A stretch of 64,000 nt of DNA from Neisseria perflava (GTDB lineage: Bacteria; Pseudomonadota; Gammaproteobacteria; Burkholderiales; Neisseriaceae), in the NCBI RefSeq assembly GCF_019334725.1, contig NZ_CP079818.1:1240001-1304000 (forward strand), written 5' to 3'. The notes under the pieces are model-generated. The model did no database searches. It saw nothing but the letters and a program-made list of their open reading frames with translations, and was not told the origin of the DNA. Every line of letters begins with the position of its first letter. Positions within the stretch are counted from its first letter, which is position 1. Positions 1 to 8,533 of the stretch are shown here, in pieces. Made by a program: the position numbers and the translations under genes.

Positions 1-724
1 CTTTGGGTGTATTCACGCCTGTGCCGATGGCGGTGGCGCCGAGGTTGACTTCAAGCAGCAGGGAGCGGGTGCGGTCGAGGTTGAGGATTTCTTCTTCCAG
101 CAACACTTGGAAAGATTGGAATTCTTGTCCGGCCGTCATCGGTACGGCGTCTTGAAGCTGGGTGCGGCCCATTTTCAAAACGTCTTTAAACTCTTCGGCT
201 TTGGCGGCAAAGGCGTTTTTCAGGATAGCCAGTTTTTCGAGCAATTCGCCGATGCTGTAATACACGGCAAGGCGGAAGCCGGTAGGGTAGGCGTCGTTGG
301 TGGATTGGCTGGCGTTGACATGGTCCATCGGATTGACGATGTCGTAGTGGCCTTTTTCGTGACCCAAGACTTCCAATGCGAGGTTGGCAATGACTTCGTT
401 GGTATTCATGTTGACCGAAGTACCGGCGCCGCCTTGATAAACATCGGACGGGAATTGGTCGAGGCAGCGGCCTTTGACCAATACTTCATCGCAGGCTTTT
501 TCAATGGCGGCCGCGATTTCCGGCTTGATGGCACCCAATGCGCCGTTGGCTTGCGCGGTGGCTTTTTTAACCATCACCATGCTGCGGACAAATTGCGGTA
601 CGTCGGAAATTTTTTGCGTGGAAATTTTAAAGTTTTCAATGGCGCGCAGCGTGTGGATACCCCAATAAACATCAGCGGGGATTTCGCGGTCGCCCAATAA
701 ATCGTGTTCGATTCGTACAGTCAT
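1..724 (-). CDS. aspA: Aspartate ammonia-lyase (aspartase), 3' end outside window
   Basis: Converts L-aspartate to fumarate and ammonia in the cytoplasm. About 241 N-terminal residues are visible. They begin MTVRIEHDLLGDREIPADVY and include the aspartase/fumarase superfamily signatures GGAGTSVNMNTNE, STNDAYPTGFR and MGRTQLQDAVPMT, and follow E. coli AspA closely. The signature loop near the C-terminus (GSS.MP.K.NP) lies beyond the window edge, so the gene is partial here. The ATG at 722-724 is preceded on the minus strand by an AAGG-type ribosome binding site. Fumarase C belongs to the same superfamily, but the opening residues and HTLRAIENF fit aspartase. Confidence 0.93.
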   Translation of the reverse strand, partial: MTVRIEHDLLGDREIPADVYWGIHTLRAIENFKISTQKISDVPQFVRSMVMVKKATAQANGALGAIKPEIAAAIEKACDEVLVKGRCLDQFPSDVYQGGAGTSVNMNTNEVIANLALEVLGHEKGHYDIVNPMDHVNASQSTNDAYPTGFRLAVYYSIGELLEKLAILKNAFAAKAEEFKDVLKMGRTQLQDAVPMTAGQEFQSFQVLLEEEILNLDRTRSLLLEVNLGATAIGTGVNTPK

Positions 725-813
725 TTCTCTTACCTTCTCGTATAGTTGTGTTGGTGTGCGTTATGCGTTTGGAACATTAGCCCAGTTCGGCAAGATTGTC
801 CAGTCGGTAAGGC

Positions 814-1014
814 TTAATCGTCAGGGTGAAAACGTGCCGCTTCGCGCTCTTTCGCAGCTGTCTCTTTATCTTTCAATTTCGCACCCAGTCCCAACATTTT
901 TTCATATTCGGATTGCGGCGTGCCATCCTCTTCCATGCCGAATGCGCTGGCATTGACCCAAAGGGAAAGCAGGGAAACGATGAAGGCGAAAAAGCCGACG
1001 ATATACCAAAACAT
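814..1014 (-). CDS. Small single-pass membrane protein, unknown function
   Basis: A 66-residue protein with one hydrophobic segment (about residues 3-22, MFWYIVGFFAFIVSLLSLW) and a charged, Lys/Glu-rich tail ending ARFHPDD. The ATG has an AAGGA ribosome binding site eight bases upstream. It lies upstream of aspA on the same strand, about 90 bp away, so the two may be co-transcribed. I do not recognise a named family; the tail could face the cytoplasm or periplasm. Confidence 0.7.
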   Translation of the reverse strand: MFWYIVGFFAFIVSLLSLWVNASAFGMEEDGTPQSEYEKMLGLGAKLKDKETAAKEREAARFHPDD

Positions 1015-1150
1015 TTTTTTCTTCCTTGTGTGTCTGCGAGGGCAGATTGTTGTGGTTTGTAAAGATGTGAATGTAGCACAAACGCGGTTGGGTTTAAATT
1101 CTTCTCCCGCATCCTTTCATTGATTTACCTGTAAATGTTTAGAAAGGAAA

Positions 1151-1185
1151 AGGCCGTCTGAAAAGTAAGACTTTTCAGACGGCCT
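1151..1185 (-). terminator. DUS inverted pair, probable terminator
   Basis: AGGCCGTCTGAA and its reverse complement flank a short loop, forming a stable hairpin just downstream of the small Cys/Gly-tailed gene on the minus strand. DUS inverted pairs commonly serve as Rho-independent terminators in Neisseria. Confidence 0.75.
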
Positions 1186-1204
1186 TGAGGCTTTATCGGG
1201 AAGC

Positions 1205-1351
1205 TTAACCGCCGCATGCGCCGCAGCAACCACCTTCGCTGTGACCGCCGCGTTTTTCTTCATTGTTGATAACGGGCAGCTCGGTTTCTTCGGTTTGCTC
1301 TTTTTTATCTTCAGGCAAATCGTTTACTTTGATTTTGTTTTCTTCAGCCAT
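1205..1351 (-). CDS. 48-residue acidic protein with Gly/Cys-rich tail
   Basis: The reading frame begins MAEENKIKVNDLPEDKKEQ and ends HSEGGCCGACGG. The first two thirds are highly charged and probably unstructured. The tail holds three cysteines, a histidine and many glycines, as in metal-binding tails or modified-peptide precursors. There is no signal peptide. The ATG at 1349-1351 has a GGAT-like site upstream, and the gene is followed by a DUS hairpin terminator, which supports a real transcription unit. Function unknown. I infer metal binding or a thiol-based role; no adjacent modification enzyme is evident. Confidence 0.6.
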   Translation of the reverse strand: MAEENKIKVNDLPEDKKEQTEETELPVINNEEKRGGHSEGGCCGACGG

Positions 1352-1649
1352 GATACATCCTTTCAATGGATTGAGGAGTGGAAAGATTCATAAAGATAGC
1401 ATCTTTAAGGCGATAAACCAAGCAGTACAAAACTGCCTTGTGATAATGCCATGACTTGGAACAATAAATTTACTTGTAAAAGCGTTAAGGCCGTCTGAAA
1501 AAACCCAAAGAGGAGTGTTGGCTTTTATGGTTTGAAATGGCAGCAGAAAGATTTACGAATGCTTGATCTGAAGGGATAAACTGACATTGATTTCAAAAAA
1601 CAATACAATGTTATCATCATCTGGAAACAGCCAATTTATCGGAGCATAT

Positions 1650-2342
1650 ATGTATTCACATCACAGCGAACGCCACTTCAGCGACCGCAACAACTGGCTT
1701 CGGGCAAGCGTATTGGGTGCCAATGACGGCCTGATTTCCACTGCCTCGCTGTTGACGGGCGTAGCCGCAGCCGCGCCAGATTTCCAAACCCTACTTTTGA
1801 CGGGCGTTTCGGCGCTTATCGGGGGCGCGGTGTCAATGGCGGCGGGGGAGTATGTTTCCGTGTCCAGCCAATCGGATACGGAAAAAGCCGATTTGCACAA
1901 AGAACGCTACGAATTGGCAAATAATCCTGATGCGGAGTTGGAAGAGCTGACTGAAATTTACCGCCGCCGCGGTTTGTCCGATTCGCTCGCCGCAGAGGTG
2001 GCTAAAGCCTTGATGGAACACGATGCACTCGCCGCCCACGCTCGTGATGAAATCGGCATTACCGAAACCTCGGCCGCCCAACCCATGCAGGCCGCGCTGG
2101 CTTCTGCCGCTTCATTTTGTGCTGGCGCGATTTTGCCTTTACTGGTCGCATTGACGGCTTCTAGTGCCATTGTTCCGGCCTTGGCAGTTTCCACTTTGTG
2201 TGGACTGGCCGGACTGGGCTATGTCTCCGCCAAACTCGGCGGCGCACCTGTCATCCCTGCCGTTTTGCGCGTGTGCATATGGGGCGTTGCAGCATTGGTG
2301 ATAACCGGATTTATTGGAAAACTGGCCGGCGTGGCCGTCTGA
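1650..2342 (+). CDS. VIT1/CCC1-family iron/manganese transporter
   Basis: A 230-residue inner-membrane protein of the VIT family, which exports Fe2+ or Mn2+ from the cytosol. It starts MYSHHSERHFSDRNNWLRA, the conserved family opening, followed by GANDGLISTASLLTG in the first helix. A Glu-rich cytoplasmic metal-binding region (KERYELANN, EELTEIYRRRGL, ALMEHDALAAHARDE) precedes three more hydrophobic segments. I chose the ATG at 1650 because CGGAG sits five bases upstream and the family N-terminus fits; an upstream in-frame ATG at 1587 would add an atypical extension. The stop codon lies inside a near-DUS (GGCCGTCTGAA), giving a GVAV end. A DUS hairpin follows. Confidence 0.88.
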   Translation: MYSHHSERHFSDRNNWLRASVLGANDGLISTASLLTGVAAAAPDFQTLLLTGVSALIGGAVSMAAGEYVSVSSQSDTEKADLHKERYELANNPDAELEELTEIYRRRGLSDSLAAEVAKALMEHDALAAHARDEIGITETSAAQPMQAALASAASFCAGAILPLLVALTASSAIVPALAVSTLCGLAGLGYVSAKLGGAPVIPAVLRVCIWGVAALVITGFIGKLAGVAV

Positions 2343-2406
2343 ATGTAAGGCCTTATATTCTTTTAAACCTGTATCCAGTAAAATTGAAAATCTATTTGAT
2401 CGCTAA

Positions 2407-2435
2407 AGGCCGTCTGAAAAATTTTCAGACGGCCT
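2407..2435 (+). terminator. DUS inverted pair, terminator after the VIT gene
   Basis: AGGCCGTCTGAA, a short A/T loop, then TTCAGACGGCCT. It lies between the VIT-family gene and mfd. Confidence 0.75.
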
Positions 2436-2472
2436 ATGGTGCTTGTATTTACTTATTACAAACTGTTTTGTC

Positions 2473-5400
2473 ATGACCTATCCGATTCCCAAACCCCGTG
2501 AAAAATCCCGTTGGCTCAATCTGTCTCAAGGCTCGCTGCCCTTGGCTTTGGCGCGTTATCTGCCGCATAAGCAGCTCAAGGTTGTCTTGACCCAAGATGC
2601 GGAACAGGCGCTACGCCTTCAGACGGCCTGGCTGTTTTTCCGTCCGCACGATACGGCGGTGTTCCTGCCGGACTGGGAAACGCTGCCTTACGAGCGTTTT
2701 TCGCCGCATCAGGATTTGGTGTCGGAGCGCTTGTCGGCGTTGTGGCAGATTAAGAGCGGCGCGGCGGACGTGTTGTTCGTACCGGTTGCCACGGCGATGC
2801 AGAAGCTGCCGCCTGTGCCGTTTCTGGCTGGGCGCACGTTTTGGCTGAAAACAGGGCAGACTTTGGATATAGGCCGTCTGAAAAGTGATTTGGTGGATGC
2901 AGGTTATAACCATGTTTCCCACGTTGTTGCGGCAGGCGAGTTTGCCGTGCGCGGCGGTATAGTCGATTTGTTCCCGATGGGCAGCGAAATGCCGTACCGC
3001 ATCGATTTGTTCGACGATGAAATCGACAGCATCAAAACCTTCGATACCGAAACGCAACGCACCATTTCTCCCGTTTCCGAAATCCGCCTGCTGCCGGCGC
3101 ACGAGTTCCCCACCGACAGCGAGGCGCAAAAAATCTTCCGCAGCCGCTTCCGCGAGGAAGTCGATGGCAATCCGAACGATGCCGCTGTGTACAAAGCCGT
3201 CAGTGACGGCCATTTCGGTGCGGGCGTGGAATATTACCTGCCGCTGTTTTTTGAAAACGAGTTGGAAACGCTGTTTGATTACATCGGCGAAGATGCGCTG
3301 TTTGTCTCTTTGGGCGACGTTCATGCCGAGGCAAACCGTTTTTGGAGCGACGTCAAATCGCGTTATGCCATGGCGCAGGGCGACGAAACTTATCCGCCTT
3401 TGCTTCCACAGCATTTGTATCTCTCTGCCGATGTATTCGCAGGCCGTCTGAAAAACTATGGTCAGGTATTGCCGGATATTTTTGGTGATGAACATACGTT
3501 GCCAAACGTGGCCGTCAACCGTCAAGCAGATGAACCGTTGCAGGCATTGAAAGATTTTCAGACGGCCTTTGACGGACGAATTTTGCTTTGCGCCGAAAGT
3601 TTGGGACGGCGCGAAACCATGCTCGGTTTCTTGCAGCAAAACGGTTTGAAAGCCAAAAGCGTGTCCGACTGGCAGGGCTTTTTGTCGGCGCATGAGCCGC
3701 TGATGATTACAGTGGCGCCGTTGGCTTACGGGTTTAAATTAGAAGATCAAAACATCGCGGTCATTACCGAATCCGATCTTTATCAATATGTCGCCCGCTC
3801 GAGCAAACATCATCGTAAGAAACACGCCGCCGTTTCAGACGGCCTGTTACGCGACCTTGCCGAAATCAATATCGGCGATCCTGTTGTACACGAAGAACAC
3901 GGTATCGGCCGATATATGGGCTTGGTCACAATGGACTTGGGCGACGAAACCAACGAAATGATGTTGCTCGAATACGCGGGCGAAGCGCAGCTTTATGTGC
4001 CTGTTTCGCAACTGCATTTAATCAGCCGCTACTCTGGTCAGGCGCATGAAAACGTCGCCCTGCACAAGCTCGGCAGCGGCGCATGGAATAAGGCAAAACG
4101 CAAAGCCGCCGAAAAAGCGCGCGACACCGCCGCCGAGTTGCTCAATCTCTACGCCCAACGCGCCGCCCAATCGGGACACAAGTTTGAAATCAACGAGTTG
4201 GATTATCAGGCATTTGCCGACGGCTTTGGCTATGAAGAAACCGAAGACCAAGCCGCTGCCATCGCCGCTGTGATTAAGGATTTGACGCAGGCGAAGCCGA
4301 TGGACCGCCTAGTGTGCGGCGATGTCGGTTTTGGCAAAACCGAAGTCGCCCTGCGCGCCGCGTTTGTGGCGGTGATGGGCGGCAAACAGGTCGCCGTACT
4401 CGCCCCAACCACGCTTTTGGTCGAGCAGCACGCGCAAAACTTCGCCGACCGCTTCGCCGATTTCCCCGTGAAAGTCGCCAGCCTTTCACGTTTCAACAAC
4501 AGCAAAGCCACCAAAGCCGCGCTGGAAGGCATGGCGGACGGTACGGTCGATATTGTTATCGGCACGCACAAATTGGTTCAAGACGACATCAAATTTAAAA
4601 ACTTAGGTTTAGTGATTATCGATGAAGAACATCGTTTCGGCGTGCGCCAAAAAGAGCAGCTCAAACGTCTGCGCGCCAACGTAGACATACTTACCATGAC
4701 CGCCACACCGATTCCACGCACCCTCAGCATGGCGCTCGAAGGTCTGCGCGACTTCTCGCTGATTACTACCGCGCCCAGCCGCCGCCTCGCCGTCAAAACC
4801 TTTGTCAAACCCTTCAGCGAAGGCAGCGTGCGCGAAGCCGTGTTGCGCGAACTCAAACGCGGCGGACAAGTGTTTTTCCTGCACAATGAAGTAGATACGA
4901 TTGAGAATATGCGCGAGCGGCTGGAAACCCTGCTGCCCGAAGCCCGCATCGGCGTGGCGCACGGACAACTGCGCGAGCGCGAACTGGAGCAAGTGATGCG
5001 CGACTTTTTGCAGCAACGATTCAACGTGTTGCTCTGTTCCACCATCATCGAAACCGGCATCGACATTCCCAACGCCAACACCATCATCATCAACCGCGCC
5101 GACAAATTCGGACTGGCGCAACTGCACCAGCTTCGCGGGCGCGTCGGCCGCAGCCACCACCAAGCCTACGCCTACCTGCTCACGCCCGAATACATCACCA
5201 AAGACGCAGAAAAACGCCTCGACGCCATCGCGGCGGCAGACGAACTCGGCGCAGGTTTCACCCTCGCCATGCAGGATTTGGAAATCCGCGGCGCAGGCGA
5301 AATCCTTGGCGAAGGGCAGTCCGGCGAAATGATACAGGTCGGCTTCACGCTCTACACCGAAATGCTCAAGCAAGCCGTACGCGACCTCAAAAAAGGCCGT

Positions 5401-5877
5401 CAGCCTGACCTCGACGCGCCATTGGGCATTACCACTGAAATCAAACTGCACAGCCCGGCATTACTGCCTGAAGACTACTGCCCCGACATTCACGAGCGCC
5501 TCGTCCTCTACAAACGCCTCGCCGTCTGCGAAACCGTGCAGCAAATCAATGCCATACATGAAGAACTCATTGATCGCTTCGGCCTGCCCGAACAACCCGT
5601 CAAAACCCTCATCGAAAGCCACCACTTACGGCTTGCGGCAAAAGAATTGGGCATCGATGCCATTGATGCAACCAGCGAAGCGGTAACGGTAACCTTTGGC
5701 AAAAACAACAATGTTGATCCAACCGAAATCATTCTGCTGATTCAGAACGACAAAAAATACCGCCTTGCCGGAGCGGATAAGCTGCGATTTACCGCAGAGA
5801 TGGAAAATATTGAAGTGCGGATTAATACGGTGAAGAACGTATTGAAGACTTTGAAAGAAAGAGTGGTAGCAAAGTAG
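2473..5877 (+). CDS. mfd: Transcription-repair coupling factor Mfd
   Basis: A DNA translocase that removes RNA polymerase stalled at lesions and recruits UvrA. The 1134-residue length is normal. From N to C: UvrB-like damage-recognition domains (about 1-350), a CarD-like RNA polymerase interaction domain (IGDPVVHEEHGIGRYMGLV, about 480-550), and a RecG-like helicase with Walker A CGDVGFGKTEVALRA, DEEH box VIIDEEHRFGV, TATPIPRTL and motif VI QLRGRVGRS. The TRCF domain is C-terminal. The ATG at 2473 is preferred over an upstream in-frame TTG at 2443 because the normal N-terminus starts there. Several DUS lie inside the coding region, read as GRLK. Confidence 0.97.
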   Translation: MTYPIPKPREKSRWLNLSQGSLPLALARYLPHKQLKVVLTQDAEQALRLQTAWLFFRPHDTAVFLPDWETLPYERFSPHQDLVSERLSALWQIKSGAADVLFVPVATAMQKLPPVPFLAGRTFWLKTGQTLDIGRLKSDLVDAGYNHVSHVVAAGEFAVRGGIVDLFPMGSEMPYRIDLFDDEIDSIKTFDTETQRTISPVSEIRLLPAHEFPTDSEAQKIFRSRFREEVDGNPNDAAVYKAVSDGHFGAGVEYYLPLFFENELETLFDYIGEDALFVSLGDVHAEANRFWSDVKSRYAMAQGDETYPPLLPQHLYLSADVFAGRLKNYGQVLPDIFGDEHTLPNVAVNRQADEPLQALKDFQTAFDGRILLCAESLGRRETMLGFLQQNGLKAKSVSDWQGFLSAHEPLMITVAPLAYGFKLEDQNIAVITESDLYQYVARSSKHHRKKHAAVSDGLLRDLAEINIGDPVVHEEHGIGRYMGLVTMDLGDETNEMMLLEYAGEAQLYVPVSQLHLISRYSGQAHENVALHKLGSGAWNKAKRKAAEKARDTAAELLNLYAQRAAQSGHKFEINELDYQAFADGFGYEETEDQAAAIAAVIKDLTQAKPMDRLVCGDVGFGKTEVALRAAFVAVMGGKQVAVLAPTTLLVEQHAQNFADRFADFPVKVASLSRFNNSKATKAALEGMADGTVDIVIGTHKLVQDDIKFKNLGLVIIDEEHRFGVRQKEQLKRLRANVDILTMTATPIPRTLSMALEGLRDFSLITTAPSRRLAVKTFVKPFSEGSVREAVLRELKRGGQVFFLHNEVDTIENMRERLETLLPEARIGVAHGQLRERELEQVMRDFLQQRFNVLLCSTIIETGIDIPNANTIIINRADKFGLAQLHQLRGRVGRSHHQAYAYLLTPEYITKDAEKRLDAIAAADELGAGFTLAMQDLEIRGAGEILGEGQSGEMIQVGFTLYTEMLKQAVRDLKKGRQPDLDAPLGITTEIKLHSPALLPEDYCPDIHERLVLYKRLAVCETVQQINAIHEELIDRFGLPEQPVKTLIESHHLRLAAKELGIDAIDATSEAVTVTFGKNNNVDPTEIILLIQNDKKYRLAGADKLRFTAEMENIEVRINTVKNVLKTLKERVVAK

Positions 5878-5892
5878 AGGGTGATGAAGAAA

Positions 5893-5921
5893 AGGTCGTC
5901 TGAAAAATTTTCAGACGACCT
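5893..5921 (+). terminator. Variant-DUS inverted pair after mfd
   Basis: Uses AGGTCGTCTGAA rather than AGGCCGTCTGAA on both arms. It is placed 15 bp after the mfd stop. Confidence 0.7.
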
Positions 5922-5938
5922 TTCCTTATCCAAAATTT

Positions 5939-6004
5939 GTAGGTCGGATACTTGTATCCGACAAAATCTCCCATGAAGCTGTCGGATTCGAGAATCCGAC
6001 CTAC
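5939..6004. repeat. Palindromic intergenic repeat
   Basis: GTAGGTCGGATACTTGTATC and the matching reverse half around 5980-6004 form a long inverted repeat whose two halves are themselves palindromic. A shorter relative of the same family (GTAGGTCGGGCATTC plus complement) occurs at 45556-45583. Confidence 0.7.
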
Positions 6005-6097
6005 ACCTAACGCTCTTTTTTAAAAAGATTAACTAAATCAATTACATAATTGTATTAATTAGCTTTTCATCATTTGATTTTTCAAAATTTTCGGCAA

Positions 6098-6532
6098 TTA
6101 TCTGTATTCATTATAGACAATAGAATTATATAGAACGCCATTCTTGTCAAAAACAGGCAGTAATTTAATTAGATACCAGTTTATATCCACTATTTTATTA
6201 TAAATTTCCTTAATATTGATATTAATGCTGAATAAGAATTCAAAGTTAGGAAAAAATAAGACGTCTCCACCGATATTGGTATCAGACCATGTCATTACAA
6301 ACCCGATAACTTCATCCGAATTACTTTTGATTTTTAAAAAATCAAAAATTTCTTGTTCCGACATAGAGGCCGAATTCCAATCCCAGTCGTCATTACCAAG
6401 CAGCAAATAAGTAAATTGTCCATTATCGAGAAAACGCCAACCATCCTCCCATAAATATTTCAGTATTTCATAACGAGAAATTTTTTTGTTATTCATCGAT
6501 AAATCTATACTTAAACCTATATCTCTCGACAT
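6098..6532 (-). CDS. AT-rich orphan protein, possible immunity protein
   Basis: A 144-residue soluble protein with no signal peptide, acidic and rich in Trp, Asn and Ile (for example WEDGWRFLDN, GNDDWDWNSASMSEQEIFDF). I chose the ATG at 6530-6532 because AGGAG lies seven bases upstream; the frame stays open upstream without a ribosome site. Base composition is much more AT-rich than the neighbours. I do not recognise the family. Size, composition and the neighbouring unrelated gene behind the same repeat are what one sees in orphan immunity genes of Neisseria Maf-type polymorphic toxin loci. That assignment is inference; no toxin gene is present in this window. Confidence 0.65.
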   Translation of the reverse strand: MSRDIGLSIDLSMNNKKISRYEILKYLWEDGWRFLDNGQFTYLLLGNDDWDWNSASMSEQEIFDFLKIKSNSDEVIGFVMTWSDTNIGGDVLFFPNFEFLFSININIKEIYNKIVDINWYLIKLLPVFDKNGVLYNSIVYNEYR

Positions 6533-6581
6533 CTCGAATCTCCTGTGGCTTTTAATTTTTAATATTTTTAGAAGGGGTGTA

Positions 6582-6654
6582 AGCAAGCCTTAGCCCGCAT
6601 TAAACCTGTAAGTAGAGTGTATACGGCACGCACAAACGTGGGCTTTAAGCGTAA
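6582..6654. repeat. Repeat copy A upstream of orphan gene 1
   Basis: About 73 bp, beginning AGCAAGCCTTAGCCCGCAT on the plus strand. It closely matches 7449-7522. Each copy sits immediately 5' of one of the two AT-rich orphan genes. Confidence 0.75.
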
Positions 6655-6784
6655 TAAAAAGTCGTCTGAAACGATTTTCAGGCTTTCAGATGACCTTTTA
6701 TCAAATGATGCGAAATATCACTTGTCTAACTCAGCCCCACCTTCAAGTTTTGGGCAGACTACGACTTGTATCGTTTGTTTATTT

Positions 6785-7417
6785 TTATAATTGCTGAAAT
6801 TTCCAATAATCCCGTCCTTCAATTTTCCAATAACAAAATTCGTCCGGTATCAAATACCCAAAGTCCATTGCCTTAGAAAACCAGCCATCATAGACATAAT
6901 CTTCATGACATCTGTCCCAATCCATATGAAGGTAAACTTCCGTATCAAAATTAATATAGAACAACGGTAATCTTGAAGAAATCTGATTGATTTTTAAGAA
7001 ATCACTTTGTTGGCCAGAATCCGAAATAGGATCATCATACGACAACTTGTTCTCGACAACGGAATATAATCTTGCTGCCTCATTTAAATTAAAGCCCTGT
7101 AACATCAGCGCCTTCAATTCGTCTTTTTCCAGTACGACGACCGAATCTGATTGAAGATAGTTTTCAAAATTGTCCTTAGTTAACTGCCAGATGCCGTTTC
7201 GGTAATAATAACTATTCATTTCATCCTGATACTGTTCTAACGTAATATTACCGTTTTTAAAATCCAAATCTAAGTCTAATTTCATGTTTAATATGAAATT
7301 AGCCTTATAATCAATCAAATAATATATCTTTTTCTTATAGACAAAAATGGATATACACTGAATGTACTCAAAGATGTTATCCAATAATTCAGATTTAAAT
7401 TTCTCAATCTTTTCCAT
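6785..7417 (-). CDS. AT-rich orphan protein, possible immunity protein
   Basis: A 210-residue acidic soluble protein, unrelated in sequence to the gene at 6098. It is rich in aromatic residues and Asp (HMDWDRCHEDYVYDGWFSKAM, ending GRDYWKFQQL). The ATG at 7415-7417 has an AAGGAA site upstream; an in-frame TTG further upstream (7451-7453) is unlikely. No transmembrane segment or recognised catalytic motif is visible. Like its neighbour it has low GC and a copy of the 73-bp repeat in front of it. I infer an orphan immunity or other accessory gene; function unknown. Confidence 0.7.
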   Translation of the reverse strand: MEKIEKFKSELLDNIFEYIQCISIFVYKKKIYYLIDYKANFILNMKLDLDLDFKNGNITLEQYQDEMNSYYYRNGIWQLTKDNFENYLQSDSVVVLEKDELKALMLQGFNLNEAARLYSVVENKLSYDDPISDSGQQSDFLKINQISSRLPLFYINFDTEVYLHMDWDRCHEDYVYDGWFSKAMDFGYLIPDEFCYWKIEGRDYWKFQQL

Positions 7418-7448
7418 ATTTGACAAATTCCTTAATAACTTTATCACC

Positions 7449-7522
7449 AGCAAGCATTAGTCCGCATGAAAGCTGCAGGTAGGGTGTGCGCGGTACGCAC
7501 GTACGCGTGCTTTAAGTGTAAA
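7449..7522. repeat. Repeat copy B upstream of orphan gene 2
   Basis: Second copy of the repeat at 6582-6654. The portion GGTAGGGTGTGCGCGGTACG also resembles the arms of the inverted repeat at 45361-45455. Confidence 0.75.
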
Positions 7523-7540
7523 TACAGAAGCAGTATAAAA

Positions 7541-7569
7541 AGGTCGTCTGAAAAATTTTCAGACGACCT
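7541..7569 (-). terminator. Variant-DUS inverted pair after the ArsR gene
   Basis: AGGTCGTCTGAA and its complement, downstream of the minus-strand regulator that ends at 7618. Confidence 0.7.
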
Positions 7570-7617
7570 TTTAGGTTAATTTTCCGAATAGCCTTTCTAA
7601 GGCAGTACAACCACATT

Positions 7618-7920
7618 TCAATCTTTTCCTGCACAGAAAAAAAAATACAGCAGCTGTATCATCTCGTTAACTCGGGGGTCGGCAATATAATATTGCCGCT
7701 CTCGGTGGTTTACTTCAAACGATACCAAACCGGCTTCACGCAGTAGCGCTAATTGGCTGGACATTGCCGCTTGCGGCAGTCCGGATGATTCAGCCAACTC
7801 GGTTACATTGTACGGCCTTTCATGTAGTTTGCACAATACGGCGAGACGGTTGGGATTAGCCAGAAGTTTGAGAAAAGCGGAGGCTTCTTCGTAGGGAGGT
7901 TGATTGTCGGCAGTGGTCAT
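7618..7920 (-). CDS. ArsR-family regulator, YgaV/BigR-like sulfur sensor
   Basis: A 100-residue winged-helix repressor. The helix-turn-helix spans about residues 36-66 (NVTELAESSGLPQAAMSSQL). Two cysteines, Cys30 (LAVLC) and Cys96 (FFFC), sit where E. coli YgaV has its pair, which are used by BigR/SqrR-type persulfide sensors. This fits the context: the next gene upstream encodes a YgaP-like rhodanese, and the upstream gene a DUF2892 protein. The 79-bp gap holds a DUS. It probably represses its own operon and responds to sulfide or persulfide; that is inference from the family and the neighbours. Confidence 0.85.
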   Translation of the reverse strand: MTTADNQPPYEEASAFLKLLANPNRLAVLCKLHERPYNVTELAESSGLPQAAMSSQLALLREAGLVSFEVNHRERQYYIADPRVNEMIQLLYFFFCAGKD

Positions 7921-7999
7921 TTTTCGCGTTTTTCGGCAAATGAGGAGGTCGAATTATCAGTCATAATGGCCTCAGCAGCAACTTTCAGACGGCCTTTGC

Positions 8000-8521
8000 T
8001 TAATGATTCCATGGCATTTTGGCCAGCAGGCGTGCCATGCCGCAGAATCCGGTTAGTCCGGCCGTCAACAGGCCTGCACCGACCATTATGTCTATCAGAT
8101 AAAACCAAGGCGATACCAGCCAACCTGCCAGCACACCCAACAGAATCAAACTGCCCGCTATGGTTTGCACCTGCCGCATGATATCCGGTGTGGCACGGTC
8201 GGCAACAATAGGAAGCCCTGCAGCCTTCCATGCCTGTAAGCCGCCTTCTAGAATATAGCATTCTCGACCTTGGCCAAGCGCTGACAATATAGTTTCTGCC
8301 TGAGTTGTACGTTTGCCGCTCAGACAATAAAAAATCAGGCACGAGGCTGAATTATTGGGCAGTCTGTCTCGCTGCTGTTCAGGCGGAAGGGATAATGCAC
8401 CGACAATATGCCCGCCCCGATATTCGGCTTGGCTTCGGATGTCCACTGCCAACGCGCCCTCACGGATTTTTGCCATTGCTTCGGAAGGCGTAATTCGCGG
8501 GAGTTGTCCGACCGTACTCAT
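8000..8521 (-). CDS. ygaP: YgaP-like membrane rhodanese sulfurtransferase
   Basis: A 173-residue protein matching E. coli YgaP in length and architecture. An N-terminal cytosolic rhodanese domain (about 8-107) carries the active-site loop CLSGKRT, followed by two transmembrane helices (DUF2892-like, about 118-160) and the conserved ending TGFCGMARLLAKMPWN. It transfers sulfane sulfur via the loop cysteine. Directly downstream is the ArsR regulator; 12 bp upstream is a separate DUF2892 protein. Together they look like one sulfide-response operon. Confidence 0.9.
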   Translation of the reverse strand: MSTVGQLPRITPSEAMAKIREGALAVDIRSQAEYRGGHIVGALSLPPEQQRDRLPNNSASCLIFYCLSGKRTTQAETILSALGQGRECYILEGGLQAWKAAGLPIVADRATPDIMRQVQTIAGSLILLGVLAGWLVSPWFYLIDIMVGAGLLTAGLTGFCGMARLLAKMPWNH

Positions 8522-8533
8522 GTTTTGCCTTCG

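Noticed and set aside
107..700. 197-codon plus-strand open frame
   Set aside because: It is the antisense of aspA, whose minus-strand frame has strong family motifs.
2611..3693. 360-codon minus-strand frame inside mfd
   Set aside because: Residues are Gln/Arg/His-rich and low in known motifs; shadow of Mfd.
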